DNA from: UBA5704 sp036264355
GTDB taxonomy: Bacteria > Acidobacteriota > Thermoanaerobaculia > Multivoradales > UBA5704
Direction: 5' to 3'
Assembly (NCBI GenBank): GCA_036264355.1
Contig: DATARD010000047.1
Span: forward strand, 1 to 64,000
DNA length: 64,000 bases
This document shows, one piece after another, positions 25,429 through 34,285 of the stretch. The position numbers and the translations under genes were made by a program. How positions within the stretch are numbered: position 1 is the first letter of the stretch; each line of letters starts with the position of its first letter. The notes under the pieces were generated by a model. That model saw only the letters and a program-made list of their open reading frames with translations. It did not search any database and was not told where the DNA came from.

Positions 25429-26124
25429 ATGGCCGCATTACCGCTCCAGCACGAGATCGACTATCCGGAATCCGACGGGAGGCCCTTGGGAGAGACCGAC
25501 TGGCACCGCGAGGAGATCCTCGACTTGATCTATGCCCTGCAGGAGCGCTACCGGGATGCTCCTGACGTCTATGTCTCGGGTAACCTCTTTGTCTATTACG
25601 TCCAGGGGGACCCTTCGAAGTGCGTCTGCCCGGACGTCTTCCTTGTCCAGGGTGTTGCCAAGGAGAAGAGGCCGGTCTACAAGCTCTGGGAGGAGGGCAA
25701 GGGGCCGTCCCTGGTGATCGAGATGGCGTCGAAGACGACTTGGGAAGAGGATCTGGAGGCGAAGAAGACGAAGTATGCCCGCATCGGTGTGCTGGAGTAC
25801 TTCCTGTTCGATCCTCTGGATCAGTACCTGCATCCGCGCCTGCAGGGATTTCGCATGGTGGGTGGACGCTACCTCTCGATTCCGGCAGCGGCCGACGGTT
25901 CGCTGGTCAGCCAGGTGACCGGTCTGAAGCTGTCGCTCGAAGGCATGAGACTGCGCTTGGTGGATCTGGCGAGCGGCGAGCCTCTGTTGTGGACCACCGA
26001 GGAAGCGGATGCCCGCAAAGCGGCCGAAGCAGCCCGGGAGGCCGCCGAAGCCAAAGCCCGAGCGGCGGAGGAAGAGATTCTCCGGCTGCGCCGTGCGCTC
26101 GGCGAGCGCCGTTCCACGAGTTGA
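25429..26124 (+). CDS. Uma2-family endonuclease-fold protein
   Basis: 231 residues. A Uma2/DUF820 core of the PD-(D/E)XK fold: VSGNLFVYY, CPDVFLVQGV, SLVIEMASKTTWEEDLEAKKTKYARIGVLEYFLFDP. The acidic residues in PDVF and IEM and the Lys of EAKKTKY stand where the nuclease active site is expected. A C-terminal Ala/Glu-rich coiled coil (about 195-225) is an addition seen in many members. No ribosome site is clear. The family is abundant in cyanobacteria and related genomes, and its biological role is still unclear. A second, different Uma2 gene is at 41187-41813. Confidence 0.75.
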   Translation: MAALPLQHEIDYPESDGRPLGETDWHREEILDLIYALQERYRDAPDVYVSGNLFVYYVQGDPSKCVCPDVFLVQGVAKEKRPVYKLWEEGKGPSLVIEMASKTTWEEDLEAKKTKYARIGVLEYFLFDPLDQYLHPRLQGFRMVGGRYLSIPAAADGSLVSQVTGLKLSLEGMRLRLVDLASGEPLLWTTEEADARKAAEAAREAAEAKARAAEEEILRLRRALGERRSTS

Positions 26125-26149
26125 CAGCCCCTCTCCCTCCTCCTATACT
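26121..26149 (+). promoter_or_regulatory. Consensus sigma70 promoter of rpsA
   Basis: TTGACA at 26121-26126, a 17-bp spacer, then TATACT at 26144-26149. The -35 hexamer overlaps the Uma2 stop codon. The leader downstream (about 26156-26255) carries two hairpins, GAGTTCT/AGAACTC and CCCCAC/GTGGGG, in front of an AAGGAGG site, so a structured leader for S1 autoregulation is possible. Confidence 0.8.
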
Positions 26150-26255
26150 CGAAGGCCCGAGTTCTCAAAGACTTAAAGCCAGAACTCGAACCCCCCACGC
26201 TCGTGGGGCGACCGGGCGCGTGCGCCTGGAATCCATGCCAAGGAGGTAGTTTGTA

Positions 26256-28007
26256 ATGCCGGCGAGTAAAGAACAGGACCTGCCGACGTTGACGGCCGAG
26301 TCCGACGACGACGAGCAGCTCAGTGCGGAGGCTTACAAAAAGCTGCTCGATCTGTATGACGACAGCATGCGCAATCTCACCGAGGGTGAGATCGTGCCCG
26401 GACGGGTGATCGGCATCACGGCGAACTCCGTCATCGTGGACGTGGGCTACAAGTCGGAGGGGCTGGTCCCCATCGACGAGTTCATGGACCGTGACGGATC
26501 ACTGCAGGTCAAGGAAGGCGACGAAGTCGATGTCCTCCTCGAGAAGACCGAGGACCTCGAGGGACACGTCCTCCTCTCGTTCACCAAGGCTCAGCGCATG
26601 CGCCGCTGGACCGAGGTGGAGAAGGCATACAAGGACGGCCGCATCATCAAGGGGCGCGTCACCGACCGGATCAAGGGCGGCCTGACGGTGGACGTCGGGT
26701 TGCGCGCCTTCCTGCCCGGTTCGCTGGTCGACATCAAGCCGGTGAAGAACCTCGAGTCGCTGCGTGGCCAGGAGTTGGAGTTCAAGGTCATCAGCCTCGA
26801 CCGCCGGCGCAACAACATCGTCCTCTCCCGCAAGGCCGTGCTCGAAACCGAGCTGGTCAAGAAGAAGGCCGAGACGCTGAAGCGGCTGGAGGAGGGGGCC
26901 CGGCTCAAGGGCGTGGTCAAGAACATCACCGACTACGGCGTGTTCATCGACCTCGGCGGCATCGACGGCCTGCTGCACATCACCGACATCTCCTGGGGCC
27001 GCGTCAATCATCCCTCCGAGCACTTCACGGTGGGCGACGAGGTCGAGGTGGTCGTGCTCAAGTTCGATCCCGAGACCGAGCGTGTCTCCCTGGGCTACAA
27101 GCAGAAGAGCGACGATCCCTGGACGCTGGTCGACAAGAAGTACCCCATCGGCTCGCGGGTCAAGGGCCGGGTGGTGTCGCTGGTCGACTACGGCGCGTTC
27201 GTCGAGATCGAGGAGGGCGTCGAGGGTCTCATCCACGTCAGCGAGATGTCGTGGACCAAGAAGGTCGTCAACCCCGCCAAGATCCTCGAAGTGGGCGACG
27301 AAGTGGAGGCGATCGTCTCCGAGCTGGACATGGACCAGCGCCGCATCTCCCTGTCGCTCCGCCAGACCGAGCGCAACCCGTGGGAAGAGCTGGAGGACAC
27401 CCATCCCGAGGGGAGCATCATCGAAGGCAAGGTGCGCAACCTCACCGAGTTCGGCGCCTTTGTGGAGATCACGGACGGCATCGACGGCCTCATCCACGTC
27501 TCCGACATGAGCTGGACGAAGCGGGTCAAGCATCCCAGCGAGATCCTCAAGAAGGGCGATGTGGTGCGCGCCCGGATCACCAACATCGACGTCGAGAACC
27601 AGCGCGTCTCCCTGTCGATCAAGGAGTTCATGCCCAACGAGTGGCAGGACTTCGCCGACCACCACCACGTCGGCGACGCCCTGGAAGGCCGCGTCGTCAA
27701 CGTGACCGACTTCGGGCTGTTCATCGACATCTACAACGGTCTCGAGGGCCTCGCCCACATCAGCGAGATCGAGCTGGCGGCCGGCAGCAAGCTGGAAGAC
27801 CACTACAAGGTCGGAGACTGGGTGCGCACCCGCATCCTGCGCATCGAGGAGGAGGAGAAGAAGGTCGGCCTCTCCATGCGTGGCGTCGGCCAGCCTTCCG
27901 AGGCGGAGCTCGCCGAGCTCCAGGCAGCCTACGAAGCGCGGATGGGCAGCATCGAGCCGCGGCCCAAGAAGCGCGACGCGCAGGACGAGACCGAAGAGCA
28001 GCAGTAG
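26256..28007 (+). CDS. rpsA: 30S ribosomal protein S1
   Basis: 583 residues with six S1 OB-fold repeats at roughly 40-107, 125-190, 210-280, 297-365, 382-452 and 468-540. The repeated phrase VKGxVxxxxxYGxFVEI and the HVSEMSW/HVSDMSW turns are plain. S1 binds mRNA leaders and unwinds structure on the small subunit, and is essential in most Gram-negative bacteria. AAGGAGG lies 8 nt before the ATG. The C-terminus is an acidic Lys/Glu tail. It has its own consensus promoter and is followed by a terminator-like hairpin and then the ihf-type gene, an order common in Gram-negative bacteria. Confidence 0.95.
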   Translation: MPASKEQDLPTLTAESDDDEQLSAEAYKKLLDLYDDSMRNLTEGEIVPGRVIGITANSVIVDVGYKSEGLVPIDEFMDRDGSLQVKEGDEVDVLLEKTEDLEGHVLLSFTKAQRMRRWTEVEKAYKDGRIIKGRVTDRIKGGLTVDVGLRAFLPGSLVDIKPVKNLESLRGQELEFKVISLDRRRNNIVLSRKAVLETELVKKKAETLKRLEEGARLKGVVKNITDYGVFIDLGGIDGLLHITDISWGRVNHPSEHFTVGDEVEVVVLKFDPETERVSLGYKQKSDDPWTLVDKKYPIGSRVKGRVVSLVDYGAFVEIEEGVEGLIHVSEMSWTKKVVNPAKILEVGDEVEAIVSELDMDQRRISLSLRQTERNPWEELEDTHPEGSIIEGKVRNLTEFGAFVEITDGIDGLIHVSDMSWTKRVKHPSEILKKGDVVRARITNIDVENQRVSLSIKEFMPNEWQDFADHHHVGDALEGRVVNVTDFGLFIDIYNGLEGLAHISEIELAAGSKLEDHYKVGDWVRTRILRIEEEEKKVGLSMRGVGQPSEAELAELQAAYEARMGSIEPRPKKRDAQDETEEQQ

Positions 28008-28045
28008 ACGAAGACGGACCACAGGCCGTTGTCGACCTAGGGTCG

Positions 28046-28069
28046 GGCGGGCTCCGGGCGGAGCCCGCC
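28046..28069 (+). terminator. Hairpin between rpsA and ihf gene
   Basis: A perfect 10-bp stem, GGCGGGCTCC with GGAGCCCGCC, and a 4-nt loop, followed by TCTCCCGTT. It sits 39 nt after the rpsA stop and probably terminates or attenuates readthrough into the next gene. Confidence 0.65.
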
Positions 28070-28094
28070 TCTCCCGTTGAGAAAGGGGTGGGAG

Positions 28095-28403
28095 ATGGCG
28101 TCGTCCCTGATCAAAGACGGCATGACCAAGGCGGAGCTGGTGGAGGAGGTCGCCCGCACCACGCAGCTCACCAAGAAGCACGCGGAGATCATCGTCAACA
28201 CGGTGTTCGACAGCATCGTCAGCTCGCTCAAGGACGGTGAGAAGATCGAGCTGCGCGGTTTCGGCAGCTTCCGTATCCGCCACCGCGGTGCGCGCACCGG
28301 CCGCAATCCGAAGACCGGCGACAAGGTCAAGGTGCCGCCGAAGCGGATTCCGTACTTCAAGCCGGGCAAGGAGCTGCGGGAGCTCCTCAACGATCAGTGC
28401 TGA
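28095..28403 (+). CDS. HU/IHF-family DNA-bending protein
   Basis: 102 residues. It shows the HU/IHF fold: two N-terminal helices (TKAELVEEVARTTQLTKKHAEIIVNTVFDSIVSSL), then the beta saddle and DNA-intercalating arm with GFGSFRIRHRGARTGRNPKTGDKVKVPPKRIPYFKPGKEL. The RNPKTG motif with its Pro at the arm tip is intact. The position after rpsA is that of ihfB in Proteobacteria, so it may act as an IHF-like subunit. A second, longer HU-family gene at 46121 could be its partner. The ATG at 28095 follows GGGGTGGGAG. Confidence 0.9.
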   Translation: MASSLIKDGMTKAELVEEVARTTQLTKKHAEIIVNTVFDSIVSSLKDGEKIELRGFGSFRIRHRGARTGRNPKTGDKVKVPPKRIPYFKPGKELRELLNDQC

Positions 28404-28430
28404 GCGGCTGGCGCTCTCCGACAGGCCCGG

Positions 28431-28919
28431 ATGGATACACTGTTTACTCCCTGGAGGTACTCGGACATCACCCAGAGCGTGCCGGATTCCGAGTGTTTCT
28501 TCTGCGCCGCCGGGAAGGATCCGGATCATCCGGACGGGCTGGTGGTGCATACCGCCCGGCATCACCTGGTGATGCTGAACCTCCATCCCTACTCCAGCGG
28601 GCATCTCATGGTGGTCCCCTTCGACCATGTGAGCGATCCGCAGGACAGCCCCGCGGAGGCACAGGCGGAGCTCTGGCCGCTGGTCCTCAAAAGCCAGCGG
28701 ATTCTCACCCGGGCCTACGCGCCGCAGGGCTTCAACCTGGGGATGAACCTGGGCAAGCCGGCGGGCGCGGGGGTGCCCGGACATTTCCATTTCCACCTGG
28801 TGCCGCGATGGGCCGGTGATACCAATTTCATGACCGTGCTGGCGGAGGTCCGTCTGGTTCCCGAGGACCTGCGCCAGTCCCGCGAGCGCCTGCGGGCGCT
28901 CTTTTTGCAGGAGGACTGA
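28431..28919 (+). CDS. HIT-family hydrolase (Ap4A phosphorylase-like)
   Basis: 162 residues. The histidine triad is at H118-x-H120-x-H122 in GHFHFHLVPRW. Upstream it has the usual CFFC zinc-type pair (residues 22 and 25) and the phrase MLNLHPYSSGHLMVVPFDHV. The layout fits the bacterial HIT subgroup that acts on dinucleoside polyphosphates or AMP conjugates. It is cytoplasmic, and precedes the membrane-protein gene with no gap, so it belongs to the rpsA-lpxB block. Confidence 0.9.
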   Translation: MDTLFTPWRYSDITQSVPDSECFFCAAGKDPDHPDGLVVHTARHHLVMLNLHPYSSGHLMVVPFDHVSDPQDSPAEAQAELWPLVLKSQRILTRAYAPQGFNLGMNLGKPAGAGVPGHFHFHLVPRWAGDTNFMTVLAEVRLVPEDLRQSRERLRALFLQED

Positions 28920-29333
28920 TTGGCGGATACCGCGAGCAACGAGACCAAGCCGGCGCCGGCTCTCCCCCGGGTGGGGAATCCGGTGGTGGCGGTGGTCGCC
29001 GCTCTTCTCATCCCGGGCCTCGGGCACGTCTATCTGCGGCGCTGGCGCCGCGGCCTGGCGTTCCTCGTGCTGGTGGCCGTGTCGCTGTGGGTGGGCTGCG
29101 CGCTCAAGGGCAATCTCTACCAGCGCGAGCCGAACGATCCGCTGTCCATCCTGGCGACGCTCGGCGCCATGGGGATGGGCATTTCCTACGTCCTGCTCCG
29201 TATGATGGGCTATGCGGGAGACATCCTGTCCGCCGGGTACGAATACGGCACCGCGTTCCTGCTCACCGCGGGGCTGATGAACTGGCTGCTGGTGCTGGAC
29301 GCCTGGGACATCTCCCGCGGCAAGAAAGAGTGA
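28920..29333 (+). CDS. Small membrane protein, DUF6677-like
   Basis: 137 residues with a TTG start immediately after the HIT stop; AGGAGG lies 7 nt before it. Four hydrophobic segments (about 21-37, 45-62, 75-95, 103-122). The N-terminal phrase VVAVVAALLIPGLGHVYLRRWRRG is the GLGHxY motif seen in small TM2-like membrane proteins. It ends in a charged Lys-rich tail. Function unknown; the location next to lpxB suggests an envelope role. Confidence 0.75.
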   Translation: MADTASNETKPAPALPRVGNPVVAVVAALLIPGLGHVYLRRWRRGLAFLVLVAVSLWVGCALKGNLYQREPNDPLSILATLGAMGMGISYVLLRMMGYAGDILSAGYEYGTAFLLTAGLMNWLLVLDAWDISRGKKE

Positions 29334-29353
29334 CCCTCCAAGGGAAAAAACCA

Positions 29354-29548
29354 ATGCTCAGTCATTTCTTCCTGATGGTGCTCTACGCCTTCCTGGTGAG
29401 TGTCTTTTTCACCCTGCTGTGGCGGCGCCGGCGCCGGGAGCAGGTCAAGCTGTTCCTGCAACTGTTCCTCGGCATGGTGGGCGGGGGACTGCTGGTGGCC
29501 TGGTTGATGTACCCGTTCCCGCCGGGCCCGCCCGCGCCGATCCCATGA
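29354..29548 (+). CDS. 64-residue membrane protein
   Basis: Two hydrophobic segments (about 4-22 and 38-53) separated by a basic WRRRRREQVK loop, then a Pro-rich tail. Its stop overlaps the lpxB start in ATGA, which supports real translation. The ATG at 29354 is preceded by AAGGGAAAAAA, a weak site. No family recognised. Presumably an inner-membrane accessory protein of the lipid A block. Confidence 0.7.
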   Translation: MLSHFFLMVLYAFLVSVFFTLLWRRRRREQVKLFLQLFLGMVGGGLLVAWLMYPFPPGPPAPIP

Positions 29549-30699
29549 GCCCGCGCTCCCAGGAGCTCCTGGTCGTGGCCGGCGAGGCGTCGGGCGACCT
29601 TCACGGCGCCCGCCTGGTTTCGGAGCTGCACCGCCTGATCCCGGGGCTGTCGGTCTTCGGGCTCGGCGGCGACGAGCTGCGCGCGGCCGGTCTCGATCCG
29701 GTGGCGCACAGCGCCGAGATCTCGGTGGTGGGGATCACCGAGGTGCTGCGCATCCTCAAGCGGGCGCGCGAGGTGTTCGCTCTGCTCCTCGCCGAGGTGG
29801 ACCGCCGCCGTCCGGCCGCCGCGGTGCTGATCGATTTTCCGGACTTCAACCTGCGCCTCGCCAAGGAGCTCAAGAAGCGCGGGGTGCCGGTGGTCTACTA
29901 CATCAGCCCGCAGGTGTGGGCCTGGCGCCGCGGCCGGGTGAAGACGATCGCGCAGGTGGTCGACCGCATGCTGGTGCTCTTCCCGTTCGAGGTCGATTTC
30001 TACCGCCGCTTCGGCGTCGACGTCGTGCACGTCGGCCATCCGCTGGTCGACGAGGTGCCGCAGCTCCCGAGCGCCTGGGAGCGCGGCGAGCCGAGCCGTG
30101 AGCCCTACCGCATCTCCCTGCTCCCCGGCTCGCGGGTGAGCGAGGTGGAGGCGTTGCTGCCGGTGATGCTGCGGGCGGCGGGGAGGCTGGCCGCCGATCT
30201 GCCGGTCGAGATCCTCCTGATCCGCGCGCCCACCGTCCCTCTGGAGATGCTGGAAGAAGAGATCGAGCTCTCCAATCTGCCGGTGCGCATTGTCGGCGAT
30301 GCTGCCGAGAACCGATTCGCCGCCATCGCCGACTCCCACCTCGCCCTCTGCGCCTCGGGCACCGCGACCCTGGAGGTCGGGCTGCTCGGCACGCCGATGG
30401 TGATGCTCTACCGCCTGGGCCGCTGGACCTATCTGGTCGCCAAGCTCCTGGTGCATCTCCCCTATGTCAGCCTGGTGAACCTGGTGCTCGGGCGCAAGGT
30501 GGTGCCGGAACTGGTCCAGGGCGCCGCGAGCCCCGAGCGGATCGCGCTCGAAGCCGAGCAGATCCTGCTCGACGAGCGGGAGCGCGACGCCATGCGGGAG
30601 GCGCTGGCCGAGGTGCGCGGCCGGCTGGGCAGCGGCGGCGCCAGCCGGCGGGCCGCCTGCGCAGTGGCGGAGCTGCTGCGCGGCGAGGCGGCGGCGTGA
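29545..30699 (+). CDS. lpxB: Lipid-A-disaccharide synthase
   Basis: 384 residues, family GT19. Landmarks: VVAGEASGDLHGARLVSEL at the N-terminus, GLGGDELRAAG, the YYISPQVWAWRRGRVKTI motif, HVGHPLVDE, LLPGSRVSEVEALLP, and the C-terminal CASGTATLEVGLLGTPMVMLYR. It joins UDP-2,3-diacylglucosamine with lipid X to form the lipid A disaccharide at the inner membrane. Its start overlaps the small membrane gene and its stop overlaps the next ABC transporter gene, each by 4 nt. Its presence argues for an LPS-bearing outer membrane. No lpxA, lpxC or lpxD is in the window. Confidence 0.95.
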   Translation: MSPRSQELLVVAGEASGDLHGARLVSELHRLIPGLSVFGLGGDELRAAGLDPVAHSAEISVVGITEVLRILKRAREVFALLLAEVDRRRPAAAVLIDFPDFNLRLAKELKKRGVPVVYYISPQVWAWRRGRVKTIAQVVDRMLVLFPFEVDFYRRFGVDVVHVGHPLVDEVPQLPSAWERGEPSREPYRISLLPGSRVSEVEALLPVMLRAAGRLAADLPVEILLIRAPTVPLEMLEEEIELSNLPVRIVGDAAENRFAAIADSHLALCASGTATLEVGLLGTPMVMLYRLGRWTYLVAKLLVHLPYVSLVNLVLGRKVVPELVQGAASPERIALEAEQILLDERERDAMREALAEVRGRLGSGGASRRAACAVAELLRGEAAA

Positions 30700-32591
30700 G
30701 CACGGGCCTGACCACGTTCTTCTGGCGCTATATGCGGAGGTACGCCGGCTGGGCGATCCTGGCGACGGCGGGCATCCTCGTCTATGCCGCCGCCACCGCC
30801 GCGACGCTCTACCTGATCAAGCCGATCTTCGGCGAGGTCCTCCTCTCCGATCAGACGCCGAGCATGCTCGGCGGCTTCGGGGTCACCCCCGCAGCGGCGC
30901 AGAAAGCGAAGCCGGCGGCTCTCCCGGAGACCGGCGCCCTGGCGGCGGTCAAGCGGCGCCTCGACCTGGCGGGCTCGATCGACCGCGGCTACGAATCGTT
31001 GAAACGGCACCTCGGCGTCGATCGCGACAACGTGGTCTACTTCGTGCCGTTCCTCTTCGTGGTGGTGTTCATCCTCCGCTGCCTGGCCGATTTCGTCTCC
31101 GGCTATGCCTTCCAGCACATCGGCCTCGGCGTCACCACCGACATCCGCAACGACCTCTACCGCCACATCCTCGACCAGTCCAGCCGTTTCCATGCGCAAC
31201 ACCCATCGGGAGAGCTGGTGGCGCGGGTGATCAACGACGTGGCGTTGATGCAGAACGCCGTGGCGAACCGGCTGCTCGACCTGTTCCAGCAGTCGATCAC
31301 CCTGCTCGTGCTGCTGCTCCTGCTGCTGTCGACCAACTTCAAGCTGGCGGTCATCTCGCTGGTGCTGGCGCCGGTGCTGGTCTATCCGATCGTCCGCTTT
31401 GGCAAGGGGATGCGGCGTACCAGCCACCGCAGCCAGGAGCGGATGGCGGACCTGGCGAGCCTGATGACCGAGGGCATCCGCGGCCACCGGGTGGTCAAGG
31501 CGTTCGGCATGGAGGAGTTCGAGCTGACCCGCTTCGGCGACGCCACGCGGCGCCACCTGCGGGTCAACCTGTGGGCGCAGATGCTGGCCAACGCGGCCGG
31601 TCCGGTGGTCGAGTCGCTGGCGGTGATCGGCGCCGCGGCGCTGCTCATCTTCGCCGGCAAGTCGATCCGCGCGGGCGACTTGAACGTGCCGGCGCTGATG
31701 CAGTTCCTGACCACGCTGCTGACCATGTACGACCCGATCCGCAAGCTGAACAAAGTCAATCTGATCCTGCAGGAGGCCATGGCCGCGGGCCAGCGGGTGT
31801 CGCGCCTGATCAACGCGCCGAACGACATCGACGAGCGGCCCGGGGCGGGGACGCTCGACGGGGTGCGGGAGCGCATCTCCTACGAGCGGGTGGGCTTCGG
31901 CTACGACGACCGCCAGGTGCTGCGCGAGGTGGAGCTGACCATCCGCGCCGGGGAGATCGTGGCGGTGGTGGGGCCGTCGGGGGCCGGCAAATCGACCCTG
32001 GTCAACCTGTTGCCGCGCTTCTTCGATCCCGACTCCGGGCGCATCACGATCGACGGCGTGGACATCCGCGACCTGACGCTCAAGAGCCTGCGCGCGCTGA
32101 TCGGTATCGTCACCCAGGACACGGTGCTGTTCAACGACACGGTGCGCAACAACATCGCCTACGGCCGCTCGGACCTCCCCTTCGAGCGGGTGCGCGAGGC
32201 CGCGGCGGCGGCCTACGCGGACGAGTTCATCATGGAGCTGCCGCACGGCTACGACACGGTGATTGGCGAGTCGGGGCTGCGCCTCTCCGGCGGCCAGCGG
32301 CAGCGCCTGGCGATCGCCCGCGCCCTGCTCAAGAACGCGCCCATCCTGATCCTCGACGAGGCGACCTCGCACCTCGACACGCATTCGGAGGCGCTGGTCC
32401 AGAAGGCGCTCTACAATCTGATGCAGGGCCGCTCGACACTGGTCATTGCGCACCGTCTGTCGACCATCGTCAAGGCCGACCGCATCCTGGTGATGGACAG
32501 CGGCCGCATCGTAGAGGAGGGGTCGCACAAGCAGCTCCTCGCTCTCGGCGGCTCCTACAAGAGGCTCTACGATCTCCAGTTCCGTGCCTGA
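30696..32591 (+). CDS. msbA: MsbA-like lipid A flippase
   Basis: 631 residues, GTG start overlapping the lpxB stop. An N-terminal permease domain has six helices; an extra loop at about 50-85 (ATPSMLGGFG-like region, then a Lys-rich stretch) follows helix 1. The ATPase domain is at 385-625 with Walker A GPSGAGKSTLVN, signature LSGGQRQRLAIARALL, Walker B ILILDEATSHLD and VIAHRLST. Next to lpxB the obvious role is to flip lipid A core across the inner membrane, which is inferred from context and family. Confidence 0.85.
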   Translation: MSTGLTTFFWRYMRRYAGWAILATAGILVYAAATAATLYLIKPIFGEVLLSDQTPSMLGGFGVTPAAAQKAKPAALPETGALAAVKRRLDLAGSIDRGYESLKRHLGVDRDNVVYFVPFLFVVVFILRCLADFVSGYAFQHIGLGVTTDIRNDLYRHILDQSSRFHAQHPSGELVARVINDVALMQNAVANRLLDLFQQSITLLVLLLLLLSTNFKLAVISLVLAPVLVYPIVRFGKGMRRTSHRSQERMADLASLMTEGIRGHRVVKAFGMEEFELTRFGDATRRHLRVNLWAQMLANAAGPVVESLAVIGAAALLIFAGKSIRAGDLNVPALMQFLTTLLTMYDPIRKLNKVNLILQEAMAAGQRVSRLINAPNDIDERPGAGTLDGVRERISYERVGFGYDDRQVLREVELTIRAGEIVAVVGPSGAGKSTLVNLLPRFFDPDSGRITIDGVDIRDLTLKSLRALIGIVTQDTVLFNDTVRNNIAYGRSDLPFERVREAAAAAYADEFIMELPHGYDTVIGESGLRLSGGQRQRLAIARALLKNAPILILDEATSHLDTHSEALVQKALYNLMQGRSTLVIAHRLSTIVKADRILVMDSGRIVEEGSHKQLLALGGSYKRLYDLQFRA

Positions 32592-33231
32592 GCCCGCCGG
32601 CCGCACCGCGGTCCTCTCGTTCCTTGCCGCGGGCTTCATCCGCGCCTTGCGCGCCACGGTCCGCCTGCGGCATCACGGCGATGCCGCGGTCCGCGCCATG
32701 GAGACGCGCGGCGAGCATTTCATCCTCGCCTTCTGGCACCGGCATCTGTTGCTGATGCCGTACGCCTACCGCGGCCGGCGTATCTCCGTCCTGGTGAGCC
32801 AGAGCCGGGACGGCGAGCTGATCGCGCGCACCGTGGCCCGTTTCGGCATCGACGCCAGCCGCGGCTCGAGCAGCCGCGGCGGCGCCCAGGGGATGCGGTC
32901 GCTGTTGCGCAAGGCCGCGGAGGGGTACGACCTGGCGTTTACGCCGGACGGCCCGCGCGGCCCGGCGGAGGTCGTGCAGCCGGGGGTGATCCTGGCCGCC
33001 GCGGCGACCGGCTGGCCGGTGCAGCCGGTGGCCCTGGCCGCCACGCGCTGCAAGCGCCTGCGGTCGTGGGACCGGTTCGTCGTCCCGTTCCCCCTCTCTA
33101 CGGTGCACTTCGTGTATGGAGAGCCGCTCACGGTGGCGCGCCGGACCGACCCCGCGGAGGGGGCGGCGGCGCTGGCCGGGCGGCTCGCGGCGGCGGAGAC
33201 CGAGGCGGAGCGTCTTGCCGGGAATCGTTGA
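32584..33231 (+). CDS. DUF374 lysophospholipid acyltransferase-like protein
   Basis: 215 residues, GTG start overlapping the msbA gene by 8 nt. Acyltransferase-type motifs: FWHRHLLLMP (catalytic His region), VSQSRDGELIARTVARFGIDASRGSSSRGG, and FTPDGPRGPAEVVQPGVI. These are the conserved blocks of DUF374. In lpxB/msbA neighbourhoods this family is believed to act on lipid A or Kdo-lipid intermediates, probably at the cytoplasmic membrane face. Substrate not certain. Confidence 0.85.
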   Translation: MPEPAGRTAVLSFLAAGFIRALRATVRLRHHGDAAVRAMETRGEHFILAFWHRHLLLMPYAYRGRRISVLVSQSRDGELIARTVARFGIDASRGSSSRGGAQGMRSLLRKAAEGYDLAFTPDGPRGPAEVVQPGVILAAAATGWPVQPVALAATRCKRLRSWDRFVVPFPLSTVHFVYGEPLTVARRTDPAEGAAALAGRLAAAETEAERLAGNR

Positions 33232-33243
33232 AAGGACAAGCGT

Positions 33244-34122
33244 ATGCGCAGCATGACGGGATATGGAGAGGCCGCGGGCGAAAACGCTCGCTATGCGGTA
33301 TCGGTGAGCCTCAAGGCGGTGAACCACCGTTTCCTCGACTTGCAGATCCGGCTCAGCGACGAGCTGCGGGCGAGCGAGGGGCCGCTGCGCGACCTCCTCG
33401 GCCGCGAGATCGGGCGCGGCCGGGTCGAGGCGCGGGTGGACGTCCGGCCGCTGGTCGACCGGGAGGCGTCGGTGCGCGTGCATCTGGGCATCGTGCGCGC
33501 CGCGCATACGGCGGTGCGCCAGCTCGTGGAGGCGGGCCTGGTGGAGAGCGGCCTGGCGGCGGGGGACCTCCTCCGCCTGCCCGAGGCGTTCCGGGTCGAG
33601 CTGCCGGCGGATAGCTGGGACGAGGAGGACGCCGACCTGCTCCTGCGCGTCGCCCAGAAAGCGGCGGCACAACTGGTGGCGGGGCGCGAGACCGAAGGAG
33701 CGAGCCTGGCGGCGATCCTCGACGAGCGGGTGCGCGGCCTGGAGGAAGTCGTCACGCGTCTCGACGCCCTGCGCGGCGGCGTCCGCGAAGAGCTGGCCGC
33801 CTCGCTGCGCCGCCGCCTCGAGGAGCTGCTGGGCAGTCAGGCCATCGACCCCGGCCGCCTCGCCCAGGAGGTGGCCCTCCTGGTGGACCGCAGCGACGTG
33901 AGCGAAGAGATCGACCGCCTGCGCTCGCACCTGGAGCACTTCCGCGGCGTCACGCGCGAAACTGTCCCCACCGGCAAGCGCCTCGACTTCCTGGCCAAGG
34001 AGATCTTCCGCGAGCTCAACACCCTGGGCTCGAAGTGCCGCAACGCGGAGATGACCCGCGGCGTCCTCGACGGCAAGGTGCTCTGCGAGCAGCTCCGCGA
34101 GCAGGTGCAGAACGTGGAGTAG
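33244..34122 (+). CDS. yicC: YicC/YloC-family endoribonuclease
   Basis: 292 residues. The invariant opening RSMTGYGEAAGE and AVNHRFLDLQIRL are present, as is the C-terminal block TVPTGKRLDFLAKEIFRELNTLGSKCRNAEMTR. Members cut RNA and help degrade small RNAs in E. coli. GAAAGGA precedes the ATG. As in many bacteria it lies directly before gmk, rpoZ and coaBC, though here a 237-bp gap with its own promoter and a hairpin repeat separates it from gmk. Confidence 0.9.
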   Translation: MRSMTGYGEAAGENARYAVSVSLKAVNHRFLDLQIRLSDELRASEGPLRDLLGREIGRGRVEARVDVRPLVDREASVRVHLGIVRAAHTAVRQLVEAGLVESGLAAGDLLRLPEAFRVELPADSWDEEDADLLLRVAQKAAAQLVAGRETEGASLAAILDERVRGLEEVVTRLDALRGGVREELAASLRRRLEELLGSQAIDPGRLAQEVALLVDRSDVSEEIDRLRSHLEHFRGVTRETVPTGKRLDFLAKEIFRELNTLGSKCRNAEMTRGVLDGKVLCEQLREQVQNVE

Positions 34123-34146
34123 GGGGGCCGTCCGTGGCCTCCGCGC

Positions 34147-34264
34147 CCCGGGTTGAAACCCTGGGCTACGTGCCTGCGCCCACGGGCGCCTCCCCCGACC
34201 CGCCGGGTGGGTGGTGGTGTCGCCAGGAGGGCGAAGGCACATAGCCCAGGGTTTTAACCCTGGG
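34147..34264. repeat. Long intergenic inverted repeat (REP/MITE-like)
   Basis: Arms at 34147-34175 and 34235-34264 are nearly complementary over about 28 bases. Each arm contains its own small palindrome around CCCTGGG/CCCAGGG, with GTTGAAAC in one and GTTTTAAC in the other. The loop is about 60 nt. It fills most of the yicC-gmk gap. It looks like a dispersed extragenic palindrome rather than a gene part, and may stop transcription from yicC. Confidence 0.65.
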
Positions 34265-34285
34265 TGGGGTGGAGCGCCTTTGACT

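Noticed and set aside
26499..29354. 951-residue minus-strand frame
   Set aside because: Antisense to rpsA, ihf and HIT genes, which are unmistakable.
30462..32657. 731-residue minus-strand frame
   Set aside because: Antisense to the lpxB end and the MsbA-like gene with all ABC motifs.
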